A DNA stretch of 44,866 nt from Candidatus Bathyanammoxibius amoris (GTDB taxonomy: Bacteria > Planctomycetota > Brocadiia > Brocadiales > Bathyanammoxibiaceae). The translations under genes were made by a program, and so were the position numbers. Positions 7,751-16,850 of the stretch are shown piece by piece. The stretch spans positions 1-44,866 of the forward strand of contig JAMXCW010000016.1 in the NCBI GenBank assembly GCA_024451685.1, written 5' to 3'. A model generated the notes under the pieces. It was not told the origin of the DNA. It saw only the letters and a list, made by a program, of their open reading frames with translations, and searched no databases. The first letter of the stretch is position 1. Every line of letters begins with the position of its first letter.

Positions 7751-8701
7751 TCAGATGGATGTGCTATTACTTTTTATCTTAAGAAACGCCTTTACAATAT
7801 CGGGGTCAAGTTGCGTTCCGGATTTTTCCTTTAACGCTTGAACGACTTCTTTCTTGTTCATCCCTTTTCTATACGGCCGGTCAGTAGCGGTCATCGCATC
7901 TTCTACTTCCGCCACGGCTATAATCCGCGAATAGAGCGGGATCTGATCCCCTTTCAGACTGTCCGGGTAACCTCCCCCACCCCAGTGCTCATGGTGGTGA
8001 CGTATCGCGAGGCAAATTGTATCAAAGCCATCAACAGACCTCAAGATTTCATCACCTTTTACGGGATGTGATTTTATAATCTCATAATCATCCTTGCTTA
8101 GGGCTCCTGCCTTTTCCCATACATCATCATCACTGAGCAATATTCCGATATCGTGGAGCAGGGATGCCAATTTTAGTTCGTTATTTTGGTCAGGGCTCAG
8201 CCCAAGTGACTCACCAATCAATCCCGCACTGAGTTCTACGTTCTTCGCGTGTCCCGTCTTCCAGGGCGCTTTACATTCCAGCGCACTTATAATCGACTTT
8301 ATGGCATTACCGAGCACATCAATGCTGTAGTACTTGGTGTTGCTCATAACGCTGTTCAACTTGTCCAGGTCTCTACATATTTTAGTCGTCCATTTGCTTA
8401 TATCACTCAGCTGCCGCAAAGGGTTTTCGGCTGGATCTGCACTCCTTGTAAGATAGCCTGCCGGCCCGTTCAGCGGGTTGGAACTTAGGTCGTCTTGAAG
8501 AAATATCTCATGCAACTGGATGTTGAGGGCGGCGGCAAGCTTCTCGAGGTTCGCAAGGCTGATATTAACCTCGCCTCTTTCCACGGCGCCCACATAGGTA
8601 CTGTGAAGCTCGGCCCTGTGTCCCAGTTCTTCCTGGGTGAAGCCGCGGCCGGTCCTTATCTGCCTTATTCTGGTGCCAATCACCTTGCGTTTTGTTATCA
8701 T
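7751..8701 (-). CDS. XRE-family HTH fused to HD-GYP phosphodiesterase-like domain
   Basis: A 316-residue two-domain protein. Residues 9-65 form an XRE/Cro-type helix-turn-helix (FTQEELGHRAELHSTYVGAV). After a linker, residues 125-310 form an HD-GYP domain with GHA (H151), HD (183-184), H212, the HHHEHW run (235-240) and GYP (244-246), followed by TATDRPYRKG. HD-GYP enzymes hydrolyse cyclic di-GMP. Two sites deviate: the Lys of HDxGK is Ile (HDIGI), and the Asp of the usual AVAD motif is Glu (AVAEVEDAM, E265). Activity is therefore uncertain, and the domain may act as a ligand sensor for the DNA-binding half. It starts at ATG 8701 with no strong ribosome-binding site and stands alone beside the decayed region. 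Confidence 0.85.
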   Translation of the reverse strand: MITKRKVIGTRIRQIRTGRGFTQEELGHRAELHSTYVGAVERGEVNISLANLEKLAAALNIQLHEIFLQDDLSSNPLNGPAGYLTRSADPAENPLRQLSDISKWTTKICRDLDKLNSVMSNTKYYSIDVLGNAIKSIISALECKAPWKTGHAKNVELSAGLIGESLGLSPDQNNELKLASLLHDIGILLSDDDVWEKAGALSKDDYEIIKSHPVKGDEILRSVDGFDTICLAIRHHHEHWGGGGYPDSLKGDQIPLYSRIIAVAEVEDAMTATDRPYRKGMNKKEVVQALKEKSGTQLDPDIVKAFLKIKSNSTSI

Positions 8702-8811
8702 TCAGTATCCCGGCTCAAACTGCGTCTTAAATGCAGCGTGTTCCGTAGAAACCCGGCCACATATACGTTTCAAGACCACTATACAATAAAAACTTCACAA
8801 CCTGAGTTACT

Positions 8812-8874
8812 AAAAACCCTTACCAGCTAAGACCTTGCGTTGTCGGCACTAATTTGACATTTTATAGGGTTTTT
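8812..8874 (-). terminator. Possible long-loop terminator after the membrane-protein gene
   Basis: Arms AAAAACCCT (8812-8820) and AGGGTTTTT (8866-8874) are exact complements over 9 bp, 40 bp past the stop of the minus-strand membrane protein, and on that strand the second arm ends in a T-run. The 45-nt loop makes this weak. Confidence 0.3.
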
Positions 8875-8913
8875 GTCTGTCATAGCTCTCACGAGGAAGG
8901 TCTGTTGCCCCTC

Positions 8914-10140
8914 CTATTCGCTTTTTTCCTCTGGTTCAGCCGGAGACGTGGGCCCAGGCGGCGATTCCTCCGGTGGCGATTCTTCCGGCGGCGATTCCTC
9001 TGGCTGTGCCTCCTCCTCAGGTGCCGGAGACGTTGTAAAATCCGCGCCTGTCTCCTCAATATAAACGTCTTCGACTTCCGTGCCGTCTACATCCTTCCTC
9101 ATTAACAGATAAAGCACGCTCTGGGCAGAGCCCACAAATGCGGCAGCTACGGCCCAGACCATTAGCTTAATCAAAAGCAGGTAAAAAACCAGTGTTATGG
9201 CGGTGAAGACCAGTGTCTTTGAACCCAAAACATTGAGGGCAAATTTTGCATGTGTAATATAGCCGTATTTTGTGGCAAGGCCGCTCGGGTGCGTGAGGCC
9301 GTTAACGGCCGTTACGACGTCCTGGAACTTTTCGCCCATACCCATGCCGACGGTGGTAAAACTCGTACTTATCAGCAGATCAACGGCTGTGGCAACTAAA
9401 TACACACAAATGGTGCCGTAGACCGCGGCGGAGGCACAGTAAATAACGAACCCGGCAGGTTTAGACAACACGTAGGAATACGCCCTGCTCATCGCGTCAA
9501 AGGCATCGGAGCCATCAGCGCTGATTGTGGGAAACATGAGCCCTGCGCCAACGGCACCAATTATACCCACAAACAATATCAAAAAACTGAACACAAGAAT
9601 TACCGGGAAGCCTATGGCGACCAACACCTCTAAAAACTTCACCTGTCCGATAAACCCGCCAAGCACGTTAAGCAGCACAAAAAACAACACACCAACCAAC
9701 GGGGCCATCGGTCCCCAGAAATAAGACCAGAACTTTTTTGTCGAGTACTTAACCGAATCCACCAGCCCCACTTTAGTGCCCCTGGCATACTCCAGTGAGG
9801 CTATTCTAGTAATTGCTCCCCCTATGATGGACCATATGGCAAGCAGACCAAATATTATGAGGGCGAGGGGTATATAAGTCTTCCAGTTTCCTGAGGTGAA
9901 AGCCATAGAAAAACTGGTAAATATGTCACCGGCGCCCTCCGCAGGGGGCTTTAGAAAACTTGCAACTACCATCACCGGGCTCACCTGAACGATCTTAAAC
10001 ACCGAGAAGGGCCACAATATACCGCACACCCAAAGCACACTCGCCAATACGCCAACAAAGCCCAGAAGAACTCTCTTTAGATCAAAGGCCGCCCAGAAGG
10101 CATAAGACATATCCTGCCAGTTCTCTTTCCTCTCTGACAT
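8914..10140 (-). CDS. Polytopic membrane protein with Pro/Glu-rich C-terminal tail
   Basis: A 408-residue protein with about six hydrophobic helices, including RVLLGFVGVLASVLWVCGIL near the N-terminus, IPLALIIFGLLAIWSIIGG, VLFFVLLNVLGG and a final helix near residues 320-345. The last 50 residues form an acidic, proline-rich soluble tail with three EESPP units. I recognise no named family. It resembles uncharacterised membrane proteins of Planctomycetota (weak recollection). The start has AGGGG just upstream of the ATG. No catalytic or transport motif is visible, so transport, scaffold and envelope roles all remain open. It is transcribed toward the XRE/HD-GYP gene but over 200 bp away, so probably a single-gene unit. 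Confidence 0.7.
   Translation of the reverse strand: MSERKENWQDMSYAFWAAFDLKRVLLGFVGVLASVLWVCGILWPFSVFKIVQVSPVMVVASFLKPPAEGAGDIFTSFSMAFTSGNWKTYIPLALIIFGLLAIWSIIGGAITRIASLEYARGTKVGLVDSVKYSTKKFWSYFWGPMAPLVGVLFFVLLNVLGGFIGQVKFLEVLVAIGFPVILVFSFLILFVGIIGAVGAGLMFPTISADGSDAFDAMSRAYSYVLSKPAGFVIYCASAAVYGTICVYLVATAVDLLISTSFTTVGMGMGEKFQDVVTAVNGLTHPSGLATKYGYITHAKFALNVLGSKTLVFTAITLVFYLLLIKLMVWAVAAAFVGSAQSVLYLLMRKDVDGTEVEDVYIEETGADFTTSPAPEEEAQPEESPPEESPPEESPPGPTSPAEPEEKSE
8960..9004 (-). repeat. Three 15-bp tandem repeats encoding EESPP
   Basis: Units at 8960-8974, 8975-8989 and 8990-9004 differ at only a few bases and encode three EESPP copies in the membrane protein tail. Such in-frame repeats can change copy number without disrupting the gene. 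Confidence 0.75.
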
Positions 10141-10416
10141 CTCTACCCCTTTATTTTGGACAGGCTAGATTTTGGACAGACTAACGCAAAATTGTAGCAT
10201 GGAAAATAACCAGAAAGGCCAAGAAAATCAAGGAGTTTTTACTGAACAGATAAACACCGGGACAACTGAAAAGCGTCATTTTCGGCGTTTTAGGGCCTTA
10301 TTGTCGAACAGGTGCAACCTGCCTACGGCACAAATCAGCCTCTGCCAGCAATAAACAATAAGGACATGATGACAGGACGTATTCTACCACGCGCCAACAA
10401 CGAAATCCCAAGCATT
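10141..10416. other. Upstream region of the membrane-protein gene
   Basis: No gene is supported. On the minus strand, two direct copies of CTGTCCAAAAT lie 16 bp apart just upstream of the ribosome-binding site (plus-strand 10153-10182). A TTGATT/TATTTT pair with 17-bp spacing lies a little further upstream. A 60-residue frame on the plus strand has no ribosome-binding site and is not called. Confidence 0.35.
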
Positions 10417-10614
10417 TTATCCGCCTTCGGATCCATCTGTCTCTTCCGCTCTATCCGGCGACAGAGGCTCTTCTATCTTATGCTCTTCCTCTACCCACTT
10501 ACCCAGGTCTATAAGCTTGCAACGCTCGGAGCAGAAGGGGAAGAAGGGGAGTTCACTTGTTGACGTATAGACCAATTCCTTACCACAGTATCGACACTCT
10601 ATCTTGGGTATCAT
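10417..10614 (-). CDS. yacG: YacG-type DNA gyrase inhibitor, zinc-binding
   Basis: From ATG 10614 the product is 65 residues, the usual YacG size. It has IECRYCGKEL followed by FPFCSERCKLIDLGKWVEEE. The four cysteines of CxxC and CxxxC form the zinc finger, and the CKxIDLGxW stretch is diagnostic. E. coli YacG binds GyrB and inhibits supercoiling. The acidic tail (SPDRAEETDGSEGG) is poorly conserved in the family. The frame could extend to 10773, but that part overlaps grpE and does not look like YacG, so the internal start is preferred. No strong ribosome-binding site is seen, and GTG 10638 is an alternative. It is third in dnaJ-grpE-yacG. Confidence 0.8.
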   Translation of the reverse strand: MIPKIECRYCGKELVYTSTSELPFFPFCSERCKLIDLGKWVEEEHKIEEPLSPDRAEETDGSEGG

Positions 10615-10678
10615 ATCAAAATAAAAGGACTTAGGCACACGGCCATAAACGTTTCCGTGTCCCTGGTTCCAGATGTCG

Positions 10679-11419
10679 TCACACGACAGGCTCTTCTTCG
10701 CCCATCTCGGGACCGGTATCCATCCCCCGCGAGTCTCCGGGGGGCGCACCTGGAGATTTTTTTGGGCCCTCACCGGCTTCTCCCGCAGGCTCTTCTGTTT
10801 CTGCCGTACTTTTCCCGGCCTCTGCAGCAGTCCTTTTAGAGACCTTAACCTTTGCCGGCCTCAGAACGTTGTCATTCAAAAAGAAACCCTGCTCGACCTC
10901 CTCAAGAACGGTGTGGTGGGGAAACTCGTTGTCTTCCATCTCCATGACAGCCTCGTGTAACTCGGGGTTAAACGCCTGGCCCTGTTGTCCGTGTATGGGC
11001 CTGACCCCGAAACCGTCAAGAACCTTGATTAACTGGTCCTGGATGAGTTCCACGCCCTGAAGGAATTCTTCCAATGACCCTTTTGACCCTTTGTCAGAAT
11101 TTTCCGCAGACTTCACGGCCCTTGAAAGATTGTCCAGGACGGGTAAAATGGCGCGCATCACGTCTTGAACCGCTAAACGGTTTTGTATTTCGATGTCTTT
11201 TCTCGCCCGCTTTTGATAATTTTGCAGGTCTGCCTTTGCCCTGAGGAGCATGTTCATGTATTCGTCTCTCTCCCCGGCCTTTTTCTTGAGCTCAGAATAT
11301 TCCTTCTCTGAGAGCTTTGCTGTCTCAGCTTCGGGAGCCGTTTCCGCCCCTTGAACTTCGGATGCCTCTGTTTGCCCGGCCATCATCTCTTCTCTTCTTT
11401 TCTTCTTTTCTTTTACCAT
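10679..11419 (-). CDS. grpE: Nucleotide exchange factor GrpE
   Basis: GrpE releases ADP from DnaK. The 246-residue product has a charged, disordered N-terminus (about 1-40), a long coiled coil (EKEYSELKKKAGERDEYMN onward), the four-helix region with ILPVLDNLSRAV, and the beta-wing with FNPELHEAVMEME and NDNVLRPAKVKV. The C-terminal 45 residues (rich in E, G, P) extend beyond typical GrpE and look disordered. Its ATG overlaps the dnaJ stop in TAATG, so translation is coupled. dnaK is not in the window. Normal core motifs are present, so assignment is firm. Confidence 0.93.
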   Translation of the reverse strand: MVKEKKKRREEMMAGQTEASEVQGAETAPEAETAKLSEKEYSELKKKAGERDEYMNMLLRAKADLQNYQKRARKDIEIQNRLAVQDVMRAILPVLDNLSRAVKSAENSDKGSKGSLEEFLQGVELIQDQLIKVLDGFGVRPIHGQQGQAFNPELHEAVMEMEDNEFPHHTVLEEVEQGFFLNDNVLRPAKVKVSKRTAAEAGKSTAETEEPAGEAGEGPKKSPGAPPGDSRGMDTGPEMGEEEPVV

Positions 11420-12549
11420 TACCTGAAGTACTCCTTCACCTTTCGCAAAAAGCTCTTTTGCTTCGGACTAAGGCTCTTGTTCTCCATACTCGCAAACTCC
11501 CTGAGAAGTTCCTCCTGTCTCTCCGTAAGCTTAACCGGTGTCTCGACCACCACGCGCACCAGGAGCTGGCCCTTACCCCACCCGCGCATGGAAGGAAGAC
11601 CCTCTCCCCTCACCGGGATAACGTCTCCGTATTGAGTACCCACGGGTATTTTCACCTTGATAACGGTTCCCTTCAGCGTAGGTACGTCAACTTCACATCC
11701 AAGAGCGGCCTGCGTGAAACTCACGGGCAGTTCACAGACGATGTCGCTGCCCTGTCTCTCGAAGATTGGATGGGGCTTAATGTGTATGTCACAATAAAGG
11801 TCTCCACTCGGCGCGCCGTTTTCACCGGGTTCTCCCTGGCCCGCAACGCGCAGCCTGACTCCGCTCTCTATACCGGGAGGCACCTGTACCTTTATGTGAT
11901 GTCTCTTCGCGACGCGCGCGTTGCCATGGCATATCGGACACGGGTGCTCGATTATCTTTCCCTGCCCGCCACACTTGCTGCACGCGGTGCGCAGGACAAA
12001 GAATCCCTGTGACTGCTGGACCTCCCCCTTGCCGCCACACTGGGAACAGACCCTGAGAGACGTTCCGGGTTTAAGACCCGTACCCTTACAGGTATCACAG
12101 GGCTCACGCCTGTTCAGGGCGATGGTTTTCTCCACACCCGTTGCCGCCTCACGCAGGTCTATTTCTACGTCAACCCTCAGACTCGCGCCGCGACGCGGAG
12201 CGGTGCGACTCTGGGCTCGCGCACCGAAGAAATCCTCAAATATATTACCACCGCCAAAGACGTCGCTAAAATGTTCGAATATCTCATCAAACGACGTGAA
12301 GTGTGCCTCAGCACCTTTTATGCCTGCGCGTCCATATCTGTCGTAGCGCGCCCTCTTATCCGTGTCGCCCAGTATCTCATACGCCTCCGCAGCCTTCTTA
12401 AAGTTCGCCTCAGCGTCCTTGTTTCCGGGGTTTCTGTCCGGATGGTATTTCAGGGCCATCTTCCGGTAGGCCTTTTTTATGTCTTCCTGCGAGGCCTTTT
12501 TGTCTACGTCCAGGATACTGTAAAAATCTTCTTGGCTCACCCGGGCCAT
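11419..12549 (-). CDS. dnaJ: Chaperone DnaJ (Hsp40, type I)
   Basis: A 376-residue type I Hsp40 that delivers clients to DnaK and stimulates its ATPase. The J domain (about 1-70) contains YHPDRN with the HPD triad. A short G/F-type linker follows (GGGNIFEDFFG). The zinc-binding region has CDTCKGTG, CSQCGGKG, CSKCGGQG and CPICHGNA. The last repeat lacks the final glycine of CxxCxGxG, but its cysteines are intact. The C-terminal substrate-binding domains are complete. ATG 12549 is chosen because AGGGA lies 7 nt upstream, and it gives the normal N-terminus. A near-consensus promoter lies 58 bp upstream. It heads dnaJ-grpE-yacG. Confidence 0.95.
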   Translation of the reverse strand: MARVSQEDFYSILDVDKKASQEDIKKAYRKMALKYHPDRNPGNKDAEANFKKAAEAYEILGDTDKRARYDRYGRAGIKGAEAHFTSFDEIFEHFSDVFGGGNIFEDFFGARAQSRTAPRRGASLRVDVEIDLREAATGVEKTIALNRREPCDTCKGTGLKPGTSLRVCSQCGGKGEVQQSQGFFVLRTACSKCGGQGKIIEHPCPICHGNARVAKRHHIKVQVPPGIESGVRLRVAGQGEPGENGAPSGDLYCDIHIKPHPIFERQGSDIVCELPVSFTQAALGCEVDVPTLKGTVIKVKIPVGTQYGDVIPVRGEGLPSMRGWGKGQLLVRVVVETPVKLTERQEELLREFASMENKSLSPKQKSFLRKVKEYFR

Positions 12550-12606
12550 AAGTCTTTCCCTGTTAACGGTTAGAACAAACAATAGGCATGATTTGCTTGA
12601 AGCTTA

Positions 12607-12634
12607 ATTATATTTTCACAACAGTAAAATGCAA
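12607..12634 (-). promoter_or_regulatory. Sigma70-type promoter of dnaJ-grpE-yacG
   Basis: On the minus strand TTGCAT (12634-12629) and a perfect TATAAT (12612-12607) are separated by 16 bp, giving a predicted transcript start near 12600 and a leader of about 50 nt before the dnaJ ATG. No CIRCE or HAIR operator overlaps it. Confidence 0.6.
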
Positions 12635-12728
12635 GGGTGTTTATTCTGAAGAGCTCTGAAAAAACTATTCCTCATGAAGTCCAGTACCCCTGGCCGTTAA
12701 ATTTTTTTGGTAGACAACGACCTTTACA

Positions 12729-12780
12729 GCAGGGGCACGGCATGCCGTGCCCCTGCATTCGTCCGTTCAGAGAACGGACG
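12729..12780. repeat. REP-like palindromic pair
   Basis: A 28-bp perfect palindrome (12729-12756; half-site GCAGGGGCACGGCA) is followed after 3 bp by a second hairpin with arms CGTCCGTT and AACGGACG (12760-12780, 5-nt loop). The layout of two adjacent hairpins and the GCAGGGGCA core resemble the elements at 20590-20712 and 44614-44665. Confidence 0.7.
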
Positions 12781-12806
12781 CTGCACCTGCAATAATCTGC
12801 TTGAGT

Positions 12807-12860
12807 AACGTGCCAGCTTGCCCGTCCCACGCATAGCTTTGGATGGCTTGCCGGCACGTT
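12807..12860. repeat. Imperfect inverted repeat with 11-bp arms
   Basis: Arms AACGTGCCAGC (12807-12817) and GCCGGCACGTT (12850-12860) pair with one mismatch. It lies directly next to the REP-like pair and may be part of the same composite element. Confidence 0.5.
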
Positions 12861-12893
12861 CTTGTACAAGGCTTTTTTGTTACTCCATACAAC

Positions 12894-12933
12894 AAAAAAG
12901 GCTGCTCTGTAAACTCAAACAGAGTAGCCTTTT
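12894..12933 (-). terminator. Rho-independent terminator of the groEL2-groES-groEL1 operon
   Basis: Two 15-bp arms (12896-12910 and 12919-12933) pair along their full length with a single G-U wobble and an 8-nt loop. On the minus strand the stem is followed by a run of T (complement of 12894-12899). It lies 40 bp past the groEL1 stop. Confidence 0.85.
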
Positions 12934-12973
12934 CATTAGAAGCAGAATTTTGGAAAAACTTGTTTCAGAATAA

Positions 12974-14611
<1,638 letters not shown>

Positions 14612-14671
14612 CTAAAATTTCTATTCTTGCCGCCGGGCACCTGTAGTCTTAAATGACTGTCCCCGGCGTCG

Positions 14672-14959
14672 TTATCCTATCCTGGCCAGGATGTCTGACT
14701 CTTTCATTATGAGATATTCTTTTCCGTCAACTGTTACCTCTGTGCCCGCATAGTTGCTGAAGAACACGTTGTCACCCTTCTTTATGCTAAGGGGAACCCT
14801 CTTGCCGTCATCTCCAAGCCTGCCTTTACCTGCCGCAATAACCTTCCCCCTGGACGGCCTCTCCTTTGCGCTCTCAGGCAGGACTATACCACCGGTGGTT
14901 TTTTCCTTCGCCTCTAACCTCTCTATAACAACACGATCATCTAAGGGCTTAATGGACAT
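14672..14959 (-). CDS. groES: Co-chaperonin GroES
   Basis: A 95-residue Hsp10 with normal length. It begins [17 protein letters not shown], has the mobile-loop region ([19 protein letters not shown]) that docks GroEL, and closes with [14 protein letters not shown]. Heptamers cap the GroEL ring. A strong AAGGAGGAGG ribosome-binding site precedes the ATG. It is 33 bp after groEL2 and 72 bp before groEL1, an unusual placement between two chaperonin genes. It is the only groES in the window and may have to serve all three GroELs. Confidence 0.96.
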   Translation of the reverse strand: MSIKPLDDRVVIERLEAKEKTTGGIVLPESAKERPSRGKVIAAGKGRLGDDGKRVPLSIKKGDNVFFSNYAGTEVTVDGKEYLIMKESDILARIG

Positions 14960-14992
14960 ACTACATCCTCCTCCTTATCGCTTACAGACGGC

Positions 14993-16618
14993 TTACATAC
15001 CATGGGCATGGGCCGCCGGCCTTCCCTCTTTCTCTTTCTTGGGGATATCACTGACCACGCAGTCTACCATCAGAAGGGTCCCCGCGATGCTGGAAGCGTT
15101 CTGAAGCGCGCAGCGTGTCACCTTGGTAGGATCTATAATACCGGCCTCTATCAAATTAGAGAATTCTTGACCTGTGGCATCAAAACCATACGCGCGGTCC
15201 CTGGATTCCAGTATCTTTTTGACCACAACAGCACCTTCCCGTCCGGCATTCTCGGATATCTGTGCGGCGGGCACCGAAAGCGCGCGTCTTATGATGTCAC
15301 ACCCGACGGCCTCGTCTCCCTTGAGACCGAGCCCGTCTTCCAGGATCTGTGCGGCCCTTAAAAGCGCTACGCCGCCGCCGGGCACCACGCCCTCTTCTAT
15401 GGCCGCCCTGGTGGCATGGAGTGCGTCCTCTATCATCGCCTTCTTCTGTTTAATCTCTGTCTCGGTGGCGGCGCCGACGTTTATCTGCGCAACCCCGCCG
15501 GCCAGCTTTGCCAGCCGTTCCTGAAGCTTTTCTTTATCATAATCGCTGGTGGTGGCTTCTATCTCCGAGCGTATCTGGTTTATCCGCCCGACAATGGCCT
15601 TGTGAGGACCGGCACCCCTGACAATCGTGGTATGCTCTGAATCGATGGTAACTTTCTTGGCATGGCCCATCTGCTTCAACTCCACGGACTCCAGCTGTAT
15701 TCCCAGGTCTTTAAAAATGGGTTTTCCGTCCGTCAGAATCGCAACGTCTTCAAGCATCGCCTTTCTGCGGTCTCCATATCCGGGGGCCTTGACCGCGCAG
15801 CAGGAAAGCGTCCCACGGACCTTGTTAACTACCATGGTGGCCAACGCCTCACCTTCCACATCTTCCGCTATTATCAAGATAGGTTTCCCGCTCCGGGCTA
15901 TCTTTTCCAGGATCGGCACCAACCCCTTTATCCCGGAAATCTTGTCTTCGTATACAAGTATGTAAGGGTCTTCAAGCTCTACGCGCATGTTGTCCGGGTC
16001 GGTTACAAAGTGGGGAGAGAGGTACCCGCGGTCAAACTGCATGCCCTCAACGACCTCCACCTCTGTTACCGGGCGCTTTCCCTCTTCGACAGTAATGACA
16101 CCGTCCTTGCCCACCTTATCCATGGCACTGGCTATCATCTTGCCTATCTCGGGGTCATTGTTAGCCGCAATAGCGCCTATGTTGGCTATCTCGGCCTGCT
16201 CTTTTATCTGCTTGCTCGTATCTCTCAGGTGTTCAACCACCTTGTCCACGGCCTTCTTCATACCGCGGTTTAACAGTAATGGTGCTGCACCGGCGGCCAC
16301 GTTCTTCAACCCCTCCCTGAAAATGGCCTCCGCCAGCACGGTTGCAGTCGTTGTCCCGTCCCCGGCCACGTCACTGGTCTTTGACGCGACCTCTCTGACA
16401 AGCCTGGCCCCCATGTTTTCGTACGGGTCACTTAGCTCTATCTCTTCAGCCACAGAGACACCGTCTTTTGTAACCGTCGGGCTGCCGTATCCCTTATCCA
16501 ATATGGCATTCCTACCCCTGGGTCCCAGGGTGGACTTCACCGCGCGCGAAAGCTTTACAACACCCCTTAAAAGTGCTTCCCTTGCGTTTTCTCTAAAGGC
16601 AAGCTGTTTAGCCGCCAT
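14993..16618 (-). CDS. Chaperonin GroEL, paralogue 2 (upstream of groES)
   Basis: A 541-residue Hsp60. ATP-binding motifs are intact ([23 protein letters not shown]). The apical site reads GYLSPHF. His203 replaces the substrate-contacting Tyr203 of E. coli GroEL, which is needed for substrate binding there. The C-terminus is short and histidine-bearing (RPAAHAHGM), with no GGM repeats. ATG 16618 is chosen because GGGAGGG lies 6 nt upstream. A TTG 15 bp further upstream would add five residues. It is first in groEL2-groES-groEL1, and a 15-bp inverted repeat lies 172 bp upstream. Different substrate choice from paralogue 1 is likely (inference). Confidence 0.93.
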   Translation of the reverse strand: MAAKQLAFRENAREALLRGVVKLSRAVKSTLGPRGRNAILDKGYGSPTVTKDGVSVAEEIELSDPYENMGARLVREVASKTSDVAGDGTTTATVLAEAIFREGLKNVAAGAAPLLLNRGMKKAVDKVVEHLRDTSKQIKEQAEIANIGAIAANNDPEIGKMIASAMDKVGKDGVITVEEGKRPVTEVEVVEGMQFDRGYLSPHFVTDPDNMRVELEDPYILVYEDKISGIKGLVPILEKIARSGKPILIIAEDVEGEALATMVVNKVRGTLSCCAVKAPGYGDRRKAMLEDVAILTDGKPIFKDLGIQLESVELKQMGHAKKVTIDSEHTTIVRGAGPHKAIVGRINQIRSEIEATTSDYDKEKLQERLAKLAGGVAQINVGAATETEIKQKKAMIEDALHATRAAIEEGVVPGGGVALLRAAQILEDGLGLKGDEAVGCDIIRRALSVPAAQISENAGREGAVVVKKILESRDRAYGFDATGQEFSNLIEAGIIDPTKVTRCALQNASSIAGTLLMVDCVVSDIPKKEKEGRPAAHAHGM

Positions 16619-16850
16619 TACGGTCCCTCCCAATATTAAACGTATGTATCATAAATGCCAGCATGCTTCTAACTTTCGCAAACCTTGTGCCAATACCCAC
16701 CCATGGAAAGGTAATACATAACGTAATATACCATTTGTACTTACGACATGCCATTCTTCCGGCATATTACCTCCATTCTACACGCCTTACCTGTCAATTT
16801 GGCAGGGCTTGAAAGAGATTATAAAAAAGGTTAAGATTGAATGTTTACCT
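16619..16850. other. Divergent control region groEL2 / uvrA
   Basis: A 232-bp intergenic region driving groEL2 leftward and uvrA rightward. The only clear element is the inverted repeat at 16791-16805. On the minus strand it contains TTGACA, which could be a -35 box, but no well-spaced -10 follows. No CIRCE consensus is present. Confidence 0.5.
16791..16805 (-). promoter_or_regulatory. Putative stress operator (inverted repeat) upstream of groEL2
   Basis: On the minus strand the site reads CTGCCAAATTGACAG: two 7-bp half-sites around one central base, with one mismatch. It matches the site upstream of groEL3 (44557-44571) at 14 of 15 positions, and both sit 155-175 bp from the first ATG. It contains TTGACA, so a bound protein could block RNA polymerase. 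Confidence 0.55.

Larger units (their letters stand above)
12550..12973. other. 424-bp region between groEL1 and dnaJ
   Basis: It holds the dnaJ promoter, a REP-like palindromic element, a further imperfect hairpin and the groEL1 terminator. A 65-codon frame across the palindromes (12672-12869, minus) has a composition dictated by the repeats and is not called as a gene. Confidence 0.6.

Noticed and set aside
7634-7834. 66-codon plus-strand frame after the primase-like remnant
   Set aside because: It may contain a frameshifted zinc-finger piece (CSNTTCGAG), but its last part overlaps the XRE/HD-GYP gene, and it is not called as a gene.
10172-10354. 60-codon plus-strand frame upstream of the membrane-protein gene
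   Set aside because: No ribosome-binding site and no recognisable protein character; it covers the likely promoter of the minus-strand gene.
10615-10773. N-terminal extension of yacG
   Set aside because: The first 32 codons or so overlap grpE in another frame and do not resemble YacG; an internal ATG gives the family length.
12672-12869. 65-codon minus-strand frame between dnaJ and groEL1
   Set aside because: It runs through the perfect palindromes of a REP-like element and has no ribosome-binding site; its codons are explained by the repeat.
16791-16811. Sigma54 promoter reading TGGCAGGGCTTGA on the plus strand
   Set aside because: The spacing between the TGGC and TTG elements is 2 bp too short for the -24/-12 pair; the inverted repeat explains the bases better.
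16619-16850. CIRCE (HrcA) operator at the groE operon
   Set aside because: No TTAGCACTC-N9-GAGTGCTAA-like sequence was found here or upstream of groEL3 or dnaJ.
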